The notes: generated by a model from the sequence alone, not told the origin. DNA of 16,394 bases from SIG710 sp045604985 (GCA_045604985.1 JAZUPD010000057.1:1-16394), one strand, 5' to 3'; positions 1 to 8,402 are shown, counted from the first letter of the stretch. Program-made: numbers and translations.

Positions 1-231
1 CCACAATACCCCCAAGCACAACTCCCTTATTCCCCCTCAGAAAAACCTAAGTGCCTCGCACCATGAGCGCATAATAATTAACAAACCTCCTCAAACAATC
101 AACAAACCCCAATACCCCCAACCACAACTCCCTTGTCCCCCTAAATCTTCCCTTGACAAACCCTATGTTTGAAATTTTTGTGATTTTTAATTAAATGACC
201 TCTTGACTATTCACGCAAAAAACCTTGCATT
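1..231. other. AT-rich gene-free stretch with a C-rich near-duplication
   Basis: I see no credible gene here. Two C-rich segments, about 5-37 and 111-142, are imperfect copies of each other, sharing AATACCCCCAA, CACAACTCCCTT and TCCCCCT blocks about 106 bases apart. Read on the minus strand the right copy has four G-runs (5, 3, 5 and 4 G). The rest is AT-rich with no start codon preceded by a ribosome binding site. It lies beyond the rny terminator, so it is probably the untranslated region between rny and whatever lies to the left. Confidence 0.5.
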
Positions 232-275
232 TGAAAAATATTAAAGGGGCTGAGTCAATTTTTTGACTCAGCCCC
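232..275 (-). terminator. Rho-independent terminator of rny
   Basis: A perfect 13-bp inverted repeat (arms 246-258 and 263-275, loop TTTT) is followed on the minus strand by a T-rich run (complement of 232-245). It lies about 115 bases past the rny stop codon, giving a fairly long 3' UTR. The stem core GGCTGAG resembles those at 2173-2207 and 8404-8433. Confidence 0.85.
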
Positions 276-390
276 ACTTTACTCATTTTTATAATACACA
301 GCACTTAGTGCTTATTTATTTACTTTCGTGGTTTTATGTAAATATATGTATATAACACATTAAGTGTTTATGAGTGGTAAAGCACGGTGC

Positions 391-1956
391 TTACTTTGCG
401 TAATCGACCGCTCTGCTTTCCCTTATAAGATTGATCTTGATCTGTCCGGGGTATTTGACCTCGTTCTTGATCTTAACTGCAATATCATGTGCAATAATCT
501 TCATACCCTCGTCGTTTACCTCCTCGGGCTTGACCATTACGCGGATCTCCCTGCCTGCCTGAATCGCAAACGCTTTGTCGATTCCTTCAAAGCTTGTTGC
601 GATCTCCTCAAGTTTCTGGAGACGCTTGATATAGTTTTCGAGATCCTCTCGGCGAGCTCCCGGTCTTGCAGCACTGATTGCGTCCGCTGCCTGAACTATA
701 ATTGCCACGATCGTTTGAGGCTCAACATCATTGTGGTGAGCTTCGATTGCATGAATAACGTCCTTGTTTTCCTTGTGTTTGCGAGCCGCCTCAACTCCGA
801 TCTGTACATGAGATCCCTCAACATCATGTGGGAACGCTTTGCCAATATCGTGAAGAAGACCTGCGCGTCTTGCGAGCGTGCTGTCAACTCCAAGCTCGTC
901 GGCGATGATTCCGGATATAAACGCAACCTCAATTGAATGTTGAAGCACGTTCTGTCCGTAGCTGGTTCTGTAACGAAGTCTTCCAAGAAGTCTGATAAGT
1001 TCGGGGTTTATGCCGTGTACTCCAACGTCAAACACCGCTCTCTCTCCTGCCTGCTTGACGGTAGCTTCAACTTCTTTTCTGGCTTTTTCAACTGTTTCCT
1101 CAATTCTTGCGGGATGGATTCTTCCGTCCGAGATGAGTTTTTCAAGAGCAAGCCTTGCGATCTCTCGTCTGACGGGGTCAAATCCCGAAAGAGTGATGGC
1201 TTCGGGGGTATCGTCGATGATCAGCTCAACTCCCGTAAGCGTTTCAAGCTTCTGGATATTTCTTCCCTCTCTGCCGATGATCCTACCCTTCATTTCTTCA
1301 TTGGGCAATGCCACAACGGAAATGGTAGCCTCGGCAACATGATCTGCCGCATATCTCTGGATAGCGAGTGAAAGGATATTTCTTGCCTTTGCATCCGACT
1401 CTTCCTTGAATTGGTCTTCAAGTTCGATCATCTTCTTTGCAAGTTCATCTTTTATCTCGGCTTCAACACGCTCGATAAGCTCGGTCTTTGCTTGTTCGGC
1501 TGTATAGCCGGAGACTTCTTCAAGTCTCTTCAGCTGAATGCTGAAAAGCTCGCTTATCTTTTCCTTTTCCGCCTCGTTTTCCTTGATCTTCTTGTCGAGA
1601 AGCTCGTTCTTTCGTTCAAGAGCCTCGGTTTTTTTGTCAAGGTTGTCCTCTTTCTGGGAGAGACGGCGCTCGGTGTTTGAAATTTCCTTGCGTCTTTCCT
1701 TAATTTCGCGCTCGGCCTCGTTTCGGCTTTGAAGGATCTCTTCCTTAGCCTCGATAAGAACCTCTTTCTTTCTCGATTCGGCTGACTTTTTTATCTCATC
1801 CGCTTCTTTTTTGCTGTCTTCAACGATACGCTTTGCTTCTTTTTCTGCAGAGCCGATCATACCCTCGGCAAGCTTTTTGCGAAGGAGAGATCCGAGAAGA
1901 AGACCGATAAAGAGAGACGCGACTGCACAGATTATCGGGATCAAAAACTTTACCAT
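391..1956 (-). CDS. rny: Ribonuclease Y (membrane-anchored endoribonuclease)
   Basis: RNase Y is the main 5'-end-independent endonuclease that starts mRNA decay in many Bacillota, acting at the membrane. The 521-residue protein has the family order: an N-terminal membrane anchor (about residues 2-25), a long charged coiled coil (about 40-185), a KH RNA-binding domain with GRIIGREGRN at 224-233, and an HD metal-phosphohydrolase domain with LLHDIGK. The catalytic pair is H369/D370, one off the B. subtilis positions H368/D369. A start 15 codons upstream (2001) is open, but I chose 1956 because TAAGGAGGTG lies 6 bases ahead of it, the protein then begins directly with the anchor, and length matches the usual ~520. 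It has its own promoter and terminator. Here it neighbours glnN rather than recA or ymdB, which are common partners elsewhere. Function is very secure. Confidence 0.97.
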   Translation of the reverse strand: MVKFLIPIICAVASLFIGLLLGSLLRKKLAEGMIGSAEKEAKRIVEDSKKEADEIKKSAESRKKEVLIEAKEEILQSRNEAEREIKERRKEISNTERRLSQKEDNLDKKTEALERKNELLDKKIKENEAEKEKISELFSIQLKRLEEVSGYTAEQAKTELIERVEAEIKDELAKKMIELEDQFKEESDAKARNILSLAIQRYAADHVAEATISVVALPNEEMKGRIIGREGRNIQKLETLTGVELIIDDTPEAITLSGFDPVRREIARLALEKLISDGRIHPARIEETVEKARKEVEATVKQAGERAVFDVGVHGINPELIRLLGRLRYRTSYGQNVLQHSIEVAFISGIIADELGVDSTLARRAGLLHDIGKAFPHDVEGSHVQIGVEAARKHKENKDVIHAIEAHHNDVEPQTIVAIIVQAADAISAARPGARREDLENYIKRLQKLEEIATSFEGIDKAFAIQAGREIRVMVKPEEVNDEGMKIIAHDIAVKIKNEVKYPGQIKINLIRESRAVDYAK

Positions 1957-1960
1957 AATG

Positions 1961-1970
1961 CACCTCCTTA
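1961..1970 (-). promoter_or_regulatory. Ribosome binding site fixing the rny start
   Basis: The minus strand reads TAAGGAGGTG here, with the AGGAGG core 6 bases before the ATG at 1956. This decides against the longer reading frame starting at 2001, which has no such site. Confidence 0.9.
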
Positions 1971-2031
1971 ATTTTATTTTTTCAATCCGATTAAGGGGCA
2001 TAGCACATAAAAAAACACTATACCCTATTAT

Positions 2032-2060
2032 ATTTTACACCGATTTTGTCAATAAGTCAA
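2032..2060 (-). promoter_or_regulatory. Probable sigma-A promoter of rny
   Basis: On the minus strand TTGACT (2060-2055) and TAAAAT (2037-2032) are 17 bases apart. An overlapping alternative, TTGACA (2052-2047) with TATAAT (2032-2027), has better hexamers but only a 14-base spacer. Either would give a leader of about 65-70 bases before the rny start. Confidence 0.6.
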
Positions 2061-2172
2061 TAGATTTTAATATATTTTATCATAAAAGAGTAGCCCGATG
2101 CCCCAAAATACGGTCTGAATCATAAAAAATTATGAAAATAAGCTCAGGCGTTAAAAAAATGATGAAAAACAT

Positions 2173-2207
2173 ATTGGCTGAGCCGAAAATCAATCGGCTC
2201 AGCCAAT
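2173..2207 (-). terminator. Rho-independent terminator of glnN
   Basis: A perfect 14-bp inverted repeat (arms 2173-2186 and 2194-2207, 7-base loop) starts 5 bases past the glnN stop codon. On the minus strand it is followed by T-rich sequence over the complement of 2155-2172. A T-run also follows on the plus side, so it may work in both directions. The core GGCTGAGCCGA is shared with the nifJ terminator. Confidence 0.85.
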
Positions 2208-2212
2208 TTTTC

Positions 2213-4309
2213 TTAATTTTTTAGACCAAAGAGGATATTTCCGTATGTGGGATAAGGCCAGATTTCCGCCGGAATGAGCTTTTCTATGGAATCAACCGTA
2301 TATCTCAGCTCTTCCATTATGGGAAGAACGCTGTCTCTATATGCCTCTGCTTTTTCTTTTGAGCAGGAAAGGGCTTTGGCCTCATCATTTGCCCCCTCAA
2401 GCATCTTAACGAATGCGTATGCTTTTGAAGAAAGCTCGGTAAGAGATGAAACAGTTTCCTCCTCAAAGCTGAGGTCGCTCTCGGAGAGAAAGCTCTTTGT
2501 GGCAAGTGCTGTCTCGGAAAGCTCGCGGATATATTTCGATGTTGCCGGCAAAATTGCTGTGCGTACCATGCCCACCATAGTTCTAGCCTCGATATTAAGA
2601 ACTTTTGCATATCTTTCAAGGTGTATCTCATAGCGTGCACGAAGCTCGGACTCGCTGAACACCTTTTTGCTCGTAAAGAGAGCAATATTTTTCTCATCGA
2701 GATAGTGCGAAAGAGCATCGGGAGTGGTGCGAAGATTGGAGAGTCCTCTCTTTTCTGCCTCGGCTAACCATGAATCGTCATAGCCGTTACCGTTGAAGAG
2801 TATTCTCTTATGCTCGATAACGGTGCGACGGATAAGCTCGTGCAGAGCGGAGCTGAAGTCGGCAGCACCCTCAAGCTCGTCGGCAAATTTGCTGAGAACC
2901 TCTGCAACAGCGGTATTGAGAACGATATTTGCATCTGCAATCGAGGCAGAAGCACCAAGCATTCTGAATTCAAATTTGTTTCCCGTGAAGGCAAATGGAG
3001 ATGTCCTGTTTCTATCCGATGAAGCCTTTGGGAATTTGGGAAGAACATGAACCCCGATCTTCATCATTTCCTTGTCCTTTGCGCTTGCGGTGCTTTCATT
3101 CTCGATGGCTTCAAGAACCGCCGTTATCTCGTCTCCGAGAAACATGGAAACGACTGCAGGCGGTGCTTCAGATGCGCCGAGGCGGTGGTCATTGCCTGCA
3201 GAAGCAACGGAGATCCTGAGAAGCTCCTGATAATCGTCAACAGCCTTGATTACTGCCGTAAGGAAAAGCAAAAACTGTGCGTTTTCGAACGGCGTGTCCC
3301 CTGGCTCAAGAAGATTTGCGCCTGTATCGGTAGAGAGAGACCAGTTATTATGCTTACCGCTTCCCGCAACCCATTTAAATGGTTTTTCGTGAAGCAGGCA
3401 TACCATGCCGTGCTTTTTCGCTATCTTCTGCATAAGCTCCATTGTGAGCTGATTGTGGTCTGTTGCGATATTCGTTGTGGCAAAGATGGGAGCAAGCTCG
3501 TGCTGGCAGGGTGCGCCCTCGTTATGCTCTGTTTTTGCAAGAACTCCCACCTTCCAAAGCTCCTCGTCAAGCTCTGCCATAAATTCCTTGACTTTCGGCT
3601 TGATTATTCCGAAATAATGGTCGTCAAGCTCCTGTCCCTTGGGTGGTTTTGCGCCGAAAAGAGTCCTGCCTGTATAGATAAGGTCGGGGCGATGCTCAAA
3701 TGCCTCAGCATCAATGAGGAAATATTCCTGCTCTGCGCCCACAGTTGCTCTAACTGCATTAACATCCTTGTTTCCGAAGAGACGGAGAACGCGGAGAGTC
3801 TCTCGGTTCAGTGCTTCCATCGAGCGAAGAAGGGGTGTTTTTCCGTCAAGAGCTTCGCCGCCAAAGGAGCAGAATGCGGTGGGAATATAAAGAGTATTAT
3901 CCTTGATGAAAGCAAAGGAGGTGGGGTCCCAAGCGGTATAGCCTCTCGCCTCAAAGGTTGCTCTGAGGCCGCCAGAGGGAAAAGAGGAGGCATCCGACTC
4001 ACCGCTTACAAGCTCCTTGCCGGTAAATTCCATAATTATCTTGCCGTCTGCTACAGGCTCGATAAAGCTGTCGTGCTTTTCTGCAGTAACACCCGTCATC
4101 GGCTGGAACCAATGCGTAAAATGTGTTGCACCTCGCTCGATAGCCCAATCTTTCATTGCGTTTGCAATGACGTTTGCGGTCTCAATATCAAGCCTTTTGC
4201 CTTTTTTGAGGGTGGCCTGCATTTTTTTATACATTTCTCTCGGAAGCATTTTATGCATGACGGTCTCGTTAAAGACCATCGTTCCGAAGGTTTCAGTTAC
4301 CTTGCTCAT
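2213..4309 (-). CDS. glnN: Glutamine synthetase type III (GlnN)
   Basis: It makes glutamine from glutamate, ammonia and ATP in the cytoplasm. At 698 residues it has the length of type III enzymes (about 700), far longer than GSI-alpha (about 440), and it starts with the GSIII-type N-terminal region. Family landmarks are EHNEGAPCQHELAP around 261-274, the SGKHNNWSLST segment with H320, the NRTSPFAF segment from N434 leading to FEFR near 446-449, and NGNGYDDSWL from N506. The ATG at 4309 is preceded by AAGGAGTTGATAAA. The gene is monocistronic, with a consensus promoter at 4383-4411, a strong palindrome in its leader and a terminator just past the stop. No GlnB/PII, ANTAR or GlnR regulator gene is next to it. 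Sure of family. The symbol glnN is commonly used for type III, though glnA is used in some genomes. Confidence 0.97.
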   Translation of the reverse strand: MSKVTETFGTMVFNETVMHKMLPREMYKKMQATLKKGKRLDIETANVIANAMKDWAIERGATHFTHWFQPMTGVTAEKHDSFIEPVADGKIIMEFTGKELVSGESDASSFPSGGLRATFEARGYTAWDPTSFAFIKDNTLYIPTAFCSFGGEALDGKTPLLRSMEALNRETLRVLRLFGNKDVNAVRATVGAEQEYFLIDAEAFEHRPDLIYTGRTLFGAKPPKGQELDDHYFGIIKPKVKEFMAELDEELWKVGVLAKTEHNEGAPCQHELAPIFATTNIATDHNQLTMELMQKIAKKHGMVCLLHEKPFKWVAGSGKHNNWSLSTDTGANLLEPGDTPFENAQFLLFLTAVIKAVDDYQELLRISVASAGNDHRLGASEAPPAVVSMFLGDEITAVLEAIENESTASAKDKEMMKIGVHVLPKFPKASSDRNRTSPFAFTGNKFEFRMLGASASIADANIVLNTAVAEVLSKFADELEGAADFSSALHELIRRTVIEHKRILFNGNGYDDSWLAEAEKRGLSNLRTTPDALSHYLDEKNIALFTSKKVFSESELRARYEIHLERYAKVLNIEARTMVGMVRTAILPATSKYIRELSETALATKSFLSESDLSFEEETVSSLTELSSKAYAFVKMLEGANDEAKALSCSKEKAEAYRDSVLPIMEELRYTVDSIEKLIPAEIWPYPTYGNILFGLKN

Positions 4310-4334
4310 TTTATCAACTCCTTAAAAGCCATAA

Positions 4335-4366
4335 AGTGTCGCAGAAAAAGGGATTTCTGCGACACT
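4335..4366 (-). promoter_or_regulatory. Perfect palindrome in the glnN leader (operator or RNA hairpin)
   Basis: The arms 4335-4347 and 4354-4366 form a perfect 13-bp stem with a 6-base loop. It starts about 10 bases after the predicted transcription start and ends 26 bases before the glnN start codon. No T-run follows on the minus strand, so it is not a normal terminator. It could be a DNA operator for a repressor (half-site AGTGTCGCAGAAA), a 5' stabilising hairpin or a protein-binding RNA. It does not fit the GlnR box (TGTNAN7TNACA). As an RNA loop it reads UCCCUU, lacking the A1/G4 pattern of ANTAR target hairpins. Confidence 0.65.
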
Positions 4367-4382
4367 CCTGTCTGCTCTCTAT

Positions 4383-4411
4383 ATTATACAATAAAAAAAA
4401 CGATTTGTCAA
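4383..4411 (-). promoter_or_regulatory. Consensus sigma-A promoter of glnN
   Basis: The minus strand has a perfect TTGACA (4411-4406) and perfect TATAAT (4388-4383) with a 17-base spacer. Transcription should start near 4376, giving a leader of about 67 bases that is largely the palindrome at 4335-4366. A fully consensus promoter suggests that control is by repression or in the leader rather than by activation. Confidence 0.85.
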
Positions 4412-4598
4412 GAAAGAAATTTTGCCCGTAAAAATAAGCCGAATCTATAGGAAATAAGGCTTTAGGAAATGCATCGGGACAGGCGTTGGTGGCGAAAGCT
4501 TGAGGGGGTATTTTCAGCCGTCTTTTCGCAAACAAGCGTGATCTTCTGAAAAAAATTTTTGCGAAATTCTTCCATAATAATTATTTCATCTTTGGTTT
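4412..4598. other. Unexplained part of the glnN/nifJ divergent intergenic region
   Basis: This stretch lies upstream of the promoters of both neighbours. Short open frames on the minus strand (for example ending at 4462) lack ribosome binding sites and I do not call them genes. A few weak inverted repeats are present, such as GCGAAA/TTTCGC arms near 4492 and 4525 and AAGCC/GGCTT arms near 4436 and 4457. I recognise no riboswitch or T-box. Confidence 0.4.
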
Positions 4599-4627
4599 TT
4601 GACAATTTTTTTTGCAAAAAATATACA
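4599..4627 (+). promoter_or_regulatory. Possible upstream promoter of nifJ
   Basis: TTGACA (4599-4604) and TATACA (4622-4627) are 17 bases apart on the plus strand. The surrounding A/T runs raise the chance of a false match, but the spacing is ideal. It would act in tandem with the promoter at 4706-4734. Confidence 0.5.
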
Positions 4628-4705
4628 AAAAAAAGCAGGAAAACATCATTTGGTTGTTTTTCCATTAAAAAAATTAAGAAAAGCAAAAAAAATCTCGAAA
4701 TGCTG

Positions 4706-4734
4706 TTTACAAATCGAAAGAAAGGTGTTATAAT
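4706..4734 (+). promoter_or_regulatory. Extended -10 sigma-A promoter of nifJ
   Basis: TTTACA (4706-4711) and TATAAT (4729-4734) have a 17-base spacer, and TGT directly before the -10 forms an extended -10 element. Transcription would start near 4741, giving a leader of about 44 bases with AGGAGG at 4769-4774. Confidence 0.85.
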
Positions 4735-4784
4735 ATGTACTTGGAAAAATAAAATTTTTTACATAAACAGGAGGAAAATTTCTC

Positions 4785-7700
4785 ATGGCAAATCTCATCA
4801 GAAAAAAGCAATCCATGGACGGTAATACAGCCGCCGCTACAGTGAGCTACGCTTTCACTGAGGTCGCAGCTATTTACCCCATCACTCCTTCTTCCGTTAT
4901 GGCAGAGCTGACAGACTCTTGGTCTGCAACAGGTCTTAAGAACATAATGGGCGAAGAAGTAAAAGTTATGGAAATGCAGTCCGAGGCAGGTGCGGCAGGT
5001 ACCGTTCACGGTTCTCTCGCAGCAGGTGCTCTCACAACAACCTACACAGCTTCGCAGGGTCTTCTTCTTATGATCCCCAATATGTACAAGATCGCAGGCG
5101 AGCTTCTTCCCAACGTAATTCACGTTTCCGCTCGTTGCGTGGCTTCTCACGCACTCAACATTTTCGGTGACCACTCCGACGTATATGCGTGCCGTCAGAC
5201 CGGTTACGCTATGCTCGCAGAGTCCAACCCCCAGGAGGTTATGGACCTTGGTGCAGTTGCTCACCTTTCCACAATTAAGGGAAGAGTTCCTTTCCTTAAC
5301 TTCTTCGACGGCTTCCGTACATCTCACGAGATCCAGAAGATAGAGGTTTGGGACTACGATACCCTTGCTGAAATGGTTGACAAGGACGCTATCGAAGCGT
5401 TCCGCTCCCGTTCTCTCAGCCCTGAGCATCCCGTTCTCCGCGGTTCTGCTGAAAACGGTGATATCTTCTTCCAGCACAGAGAGGCTTGCAATGAATATTA
5501 CAATGCTCTCCCCGCTATCGTTGAAGATTACATGAATCAGGTAAATGAGAAGATCGGTACAAACTATCAGATCTTCAACTACTACGGTGCTCCCGATGCT
5601 GAAAGAGTTATCATCGCAATGGGCTCTGTTTGTGACGTTTGCGAGGAGGTTATTGATTATCTCACAGCAAAGGGTGAGAAGGTAGGTCTTATCAAGGTTC
5701 GCCTTTACCGTCCTTTCTGCGCAGATAAGCTTGCTGCAGCTCTTCCTAAGACTGTTAAGAAGATTGCAGTTCTCGACAGAACAAAGGAACCCGGCTCTCT
5801 CGGCGAGCCTCTCTACCTCGATGTTGTTACAGCTCTCGCAGAAGAGGGTGTTTCCGCAAAGGTCGTTGGCGGTAGATACGGTCTCGGCTCAAAGGATACA
5901 ACTCCCGCTTCTATCTTCGCCGTATATGATAACCTTGCGAAGAATGCTCCCAAGAATCACTTCACAATCGGTATCGTAGATGACGTTACAGGCACGTCTC
6001 TTGAAGAAAAGCCCGCTCCCGATACAGCTGCAAAGGGAACGATCGCTTGCAAGTTCTGGGGTCTCGGCGGCGACGGTACTGTTGGTGCTAACAAGAACTC
6101 CATCAAGATCATCGGTGACCATACCGATAAGTATATCCAGGCATACTTCCAGTATGACTCCAAGAAGACCTCCGGTATCACTATCTCCCACCTCCGTTTC
6201 GGTGATAATGCTATCAAGGCTCCTTACTACATCAACAAGGCAGACTTCGTTGCTTGCCACAACTCTTCTTACCTTAAGAAGTACGATATGATCAGCGACG
6301 TTAAGCCCGGCGGAACATTCCTTCTCGACTGCGCTTGGAGCGTAGATGAGCTTGATGCTAACCTTCCCGGTGCTGTTAAGGCTTACATCGCAAATAATAA
6401 TGTTAAATTCATAATCATTGACGCTACAACCATCGCTACAAAGCAGATCGGTAATGCAAAGGTTAAGAACACTGTTCTTCAGAGCGCATTCTTCTCCCTC
6501 GCTAACATTCTTCCTAAGGATGAGGCTATTGAGTACATGAAGAAGGCTGCATATAAGTCCTATATCAAGAAGGGACAGGCTATCGTTGACCTCAACTATG
6601 CCGCTATCGACGCAGGCGCAGATGCTTACGTAGAGGTTAAGGTTCCCGAGGCTTGGAAGAACTGCACAGCAGACGCTCCCAAGGCTGCTTTTGAGAGCAA
6701 TCGCAAGGATCTTGAGTCATTCGTAAATAATATTGTTAATCCCGTAAATGCTATGGCAGGCGATTCTCTCCCTGTTTCCGCATTCAAGGAATATGTTGAC
6801 GGTACGTTCCCTCAGGGCTCTACCATCAGCGAGAAGCGCGGCGTTGCAGTTAACGTTCCTACGTGGATCCCCGAAAACTGCATCCAGTGTAATAACTGCG
6901 CATTCGTATGTCCTCATGCAGCTATCCGTCCCTTTGCTATGACAGAGGACGAGGCAAAGAACGCTCCTGCGGCTACAAAGTTTGCTGACAAGCCCGTTCT
7001 TAAGACAAATTATAAATTCACAATGGCAATTTCTCCTGCTGACTGTATGGGCTGTACTCTCTGCGTTAAGGCTTGTCCCGTAACCGCAAAGGCAATCAAG
7101 GACGGCACAGATAAGAAGGCTATAGAAATGGTTCCGAATGCTACTCAGGCTGATCAGCAGGCTCCTTGGGACTATGCTGTTGCGAATGTTTCCGAGAAGA
7201 AGGAACTCATCAACAACACAATCAAGGGCAGCCAGTTCAAGCAGCCCCTCCTCGAATTTTCCGGCTCTTGTGCAGGCTGTGCAGAGACATCCTATGCTCG
7301 TCTCATCACACAGCTATTCGGCGAGAGAATGTTCATCTCCAATGCAACAGGCTGTTCATCCATCTGGGGTGGCTCCGCTCCTGCAACTCCTTATACGGTA
7401 AATAAGGAAACGGGCAAGGGTCCCGCTTGGGGCAACTCCCTCTTCGAGGACAATGCAGAGCATGGTCTCGGTATGGCTCTTGCTCACAAGACCATCCGCG
7501 AGAAGCTCATGCGCAAGGTCAGCGAAATGATGGCTTCCGATAAGGCTTCCGATTCCTTCAAGGCAGCAGCTCAGAATTATATTGATACTCAGAATGACGG
7601 TGCGGCAAACGCTGCAGCAACAGACGCTCTCGTTGTAGAGCTTAAGAAGGCTGCAGAGGCGGGCTGTCCCACAGCTCCCGCAATCCTTAAGGAAAAGGAT

Positions 7701-8378
7701 TACCTCTCCAAGAAGTCCGTATGGATCTTCGGTGGTGACGGATGGGCATATGACATCGGCTTCGGCGGTCTCGACCATGTAATGGCTTCCGGCGAGGACG
7801 TAAACATCATGGTATTCGATACCGAGGTTTACTCCAACACAGGTGGACAGGCATCAAAGGCTTCCCAGATCGGTCAGGTTGCACAGTTTGCAGCTGCAGG
7901 TAAGGCAATAGGCAAGAAGAATCTTGCGGAGATCGCAATGTCCTACGGTTATGTTTACACAGCACAGATCGCAATGGGAGCTGATATGAATCAGACACTC
8001 AAGGCACTTACAGAGGCAGAGGCATATAACGGACCTTCTCTGGTTATCGGTTATGCTCCTTGTGAGATGCACGGAATCAAGGGAACAATGGCTAATTCTC
8101 AGATCGAGATGAAGAGAGCAGTTGAGGCAGGATACTGGCAGATGTTCAGATACAATCCTGCAGCAAAGGCTGAGGGCAAGAATCCTCTCACAATCGACTG
8201 CAAGCCCGCAACAGCAGACTATAAGGAGTTCATCACAAGTGAAACTCGTTACAGCCGCCTTGCACAGCAGTTCCCTGAGAGAGCAGAAAAGCTCTTTGCA
8301 GAGGCTGAAAAGGCAGCAAGAGCTAAGTACGACCGTCTCGTTAAGATGGGAGAGCTTTATGCTCCCGAAGAGAAGTAA
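4785..8378 (+). CDS. nifJ: Pyruvate:ferredoxin (flavodoxin) oxidoreductase
   Basis: It oxidises pyruvate with CoA to acetyl-CoA and CO2 and passes electrons to ferredoxin or flavodoxin, the central oxygen-sensitive step of clostridial fermentation. The single 1197-residue chain is the fused homodimer type. Order: N-terminal thiamine-pyrophosphate pyrimidine domain with YPITPSS at 31-37, transketolase C-like and gamma domains, a two-cluster ferredoxin domain with C699/C702/C705/C709 and C754/C757/C760/C764, and a C-terminal TPP pyrophosphate domain with GDGWAYDIGFGG from about 984 and SNTGGQ. C829, C832, C857 and C1093 are placed to bind the third 4Fe-4S cluster. Nothing is missing or broken. 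AGGAGG lies 10 bases before the ATG. Codon use is strongly biased (many C-ending codons, few rare ones), as expected for a very abundant protein. It is monocistronic, with possible tandem promoters and a strong terminator. Use of the symbol nifJ does not imply nitrogen fixation. Confidence 0.98.
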   Translation: MANLIRKKQSMDGNTAAATVSYAFTEVAAIYPITPSSVMAELTDSWSATGLKNIMGEEVKVMEMQSEAGAAGTVHGSLAAGALTTTYTASQGLLLMIPNMYKIAGELLPNVIHVSARCVASHALNIFGDHSDVYACRQTGYAMLAESNPQEVMDLGAVAHLSTIKGRVPFLNFFDGFRTSHEIQKIEVWDYDTLAEMVDKDAIEAFRSRSLSPEHPVLRGSAENGDIFFQHREACNEYYNALPAIVEDYMNQVNEKIGTNYQIFNYYGAPDAERVIIAMGSVCDVCEEVIDYLTAKGEKVGLIKVRLYRPFCADKLAAALPKTVKKIAVLDRTKEPGSLGEPLYLDVVTALAEEGVSAKVVGGRYGLGSKDTTPASIFAVYDNLAKNAPKNHFTIGIVDDVTGTSLEEKPAPDTAAKGTIACKFWGLGGDGTVGANKNSIKIIGDHTDKYIQAYFQYDSKKTSGITISHLRFGDNAIKAPYYINKADFVACHNSSYLKKYDMISDVKPGGTFLLDCAWSVDELDANLPGAVKAYIANNNVKFIIIDATTIATKQIGNAKVKNTVLQSAFFSLANILPKDEAIEYMKKAAYKSYIKKGQAIVDLNYAAIDAGADAYVEVKVPEAWKNCTADAPKAAFESNRKDLESFVNNIVNPVNAMAGDSLPVSAFKEYVDGTFPQGSTISEKRGVAVNVPTWIPENCIQCNNCAFVCPHAAIRPFAMTEDEAKNAPAATKFADKPVLKTNYKFTMAISPADCMGCTLCVKACPVTAKAIKDGTDKKAIEMVPNATQADQQAPWDYAVANVSEKKELINNTIKGSQFKQPLLEFSGSCAGCAETSYARLITQLFGERMFISNATGCSSIWGGSAPATPYTVNKETGKGPAWGNSLFEDNAEHGLGMALAHKTIREKLMRKVSEMMASDKASDSFKAAAQNYIDTQNDGAANAAATDALVVELKKAAEAGCPTAPAILKEKDYLSKKSVWIFGGDGWAYDIGFGGLDHVMASGEDVNIMVFDTEVYSNTGGQASKASQIGQVAQFAAAGKAIGKKNLAEIAMSYGYVYTAQIAMGADMNQTLKALTEAEAYNGPSLVIGYAPCEMHGIKGTMANSQIEMKRAVEAGYWQMFRYNPAAKAEGKNPLTIDCKPATADYKEFITSETRYSRLAQQFPERAEKLFAEAEKAARAKYDRLVKMGELYAPEEK

Positions 8379-8402
8379 TATCTCTTAAAAAGAAATAAAA
8401 AT

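Noticed and set aside
153..181. Plus-strand promoter starting with TTGACA at 153
   Set aside because: No -10 hexamer is found 16 to 18 bases downstream and no gene follows on the plus strand.
4335..4366. ANTAR antitermination target or GlnR box in the glnN leader
   Set aside because: There is only one hairpin, its loop UCCCUU lacks the A1/G4 pattern, there is no overlapping terminator, and the TGTNAN7TNACA pattern is absent.
3047..4450. A 467-codon open frame antisense to glnN
   Set aside because: It lies opposite a certain gene, its translation is rich in Cys and shows no domain, and it arises from the codon bias of glnN. It also has no ribosome binding site.
4462..4686. Small minus-strand open frame in the glnN/nifJ intergenic region as a leader peptide
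   Set aside because: There is no ribosome binding site, it lies upstream of the glnN promoter, and the composition looks like AT-rich noncoding DNA.
4728..5477. A 249-codon open frame antisense to the start of nifJ
   Set aside because: It is a mirror of the biased codon use in nifJ, with a Cys-rich, low-meaning translation and no start signals.
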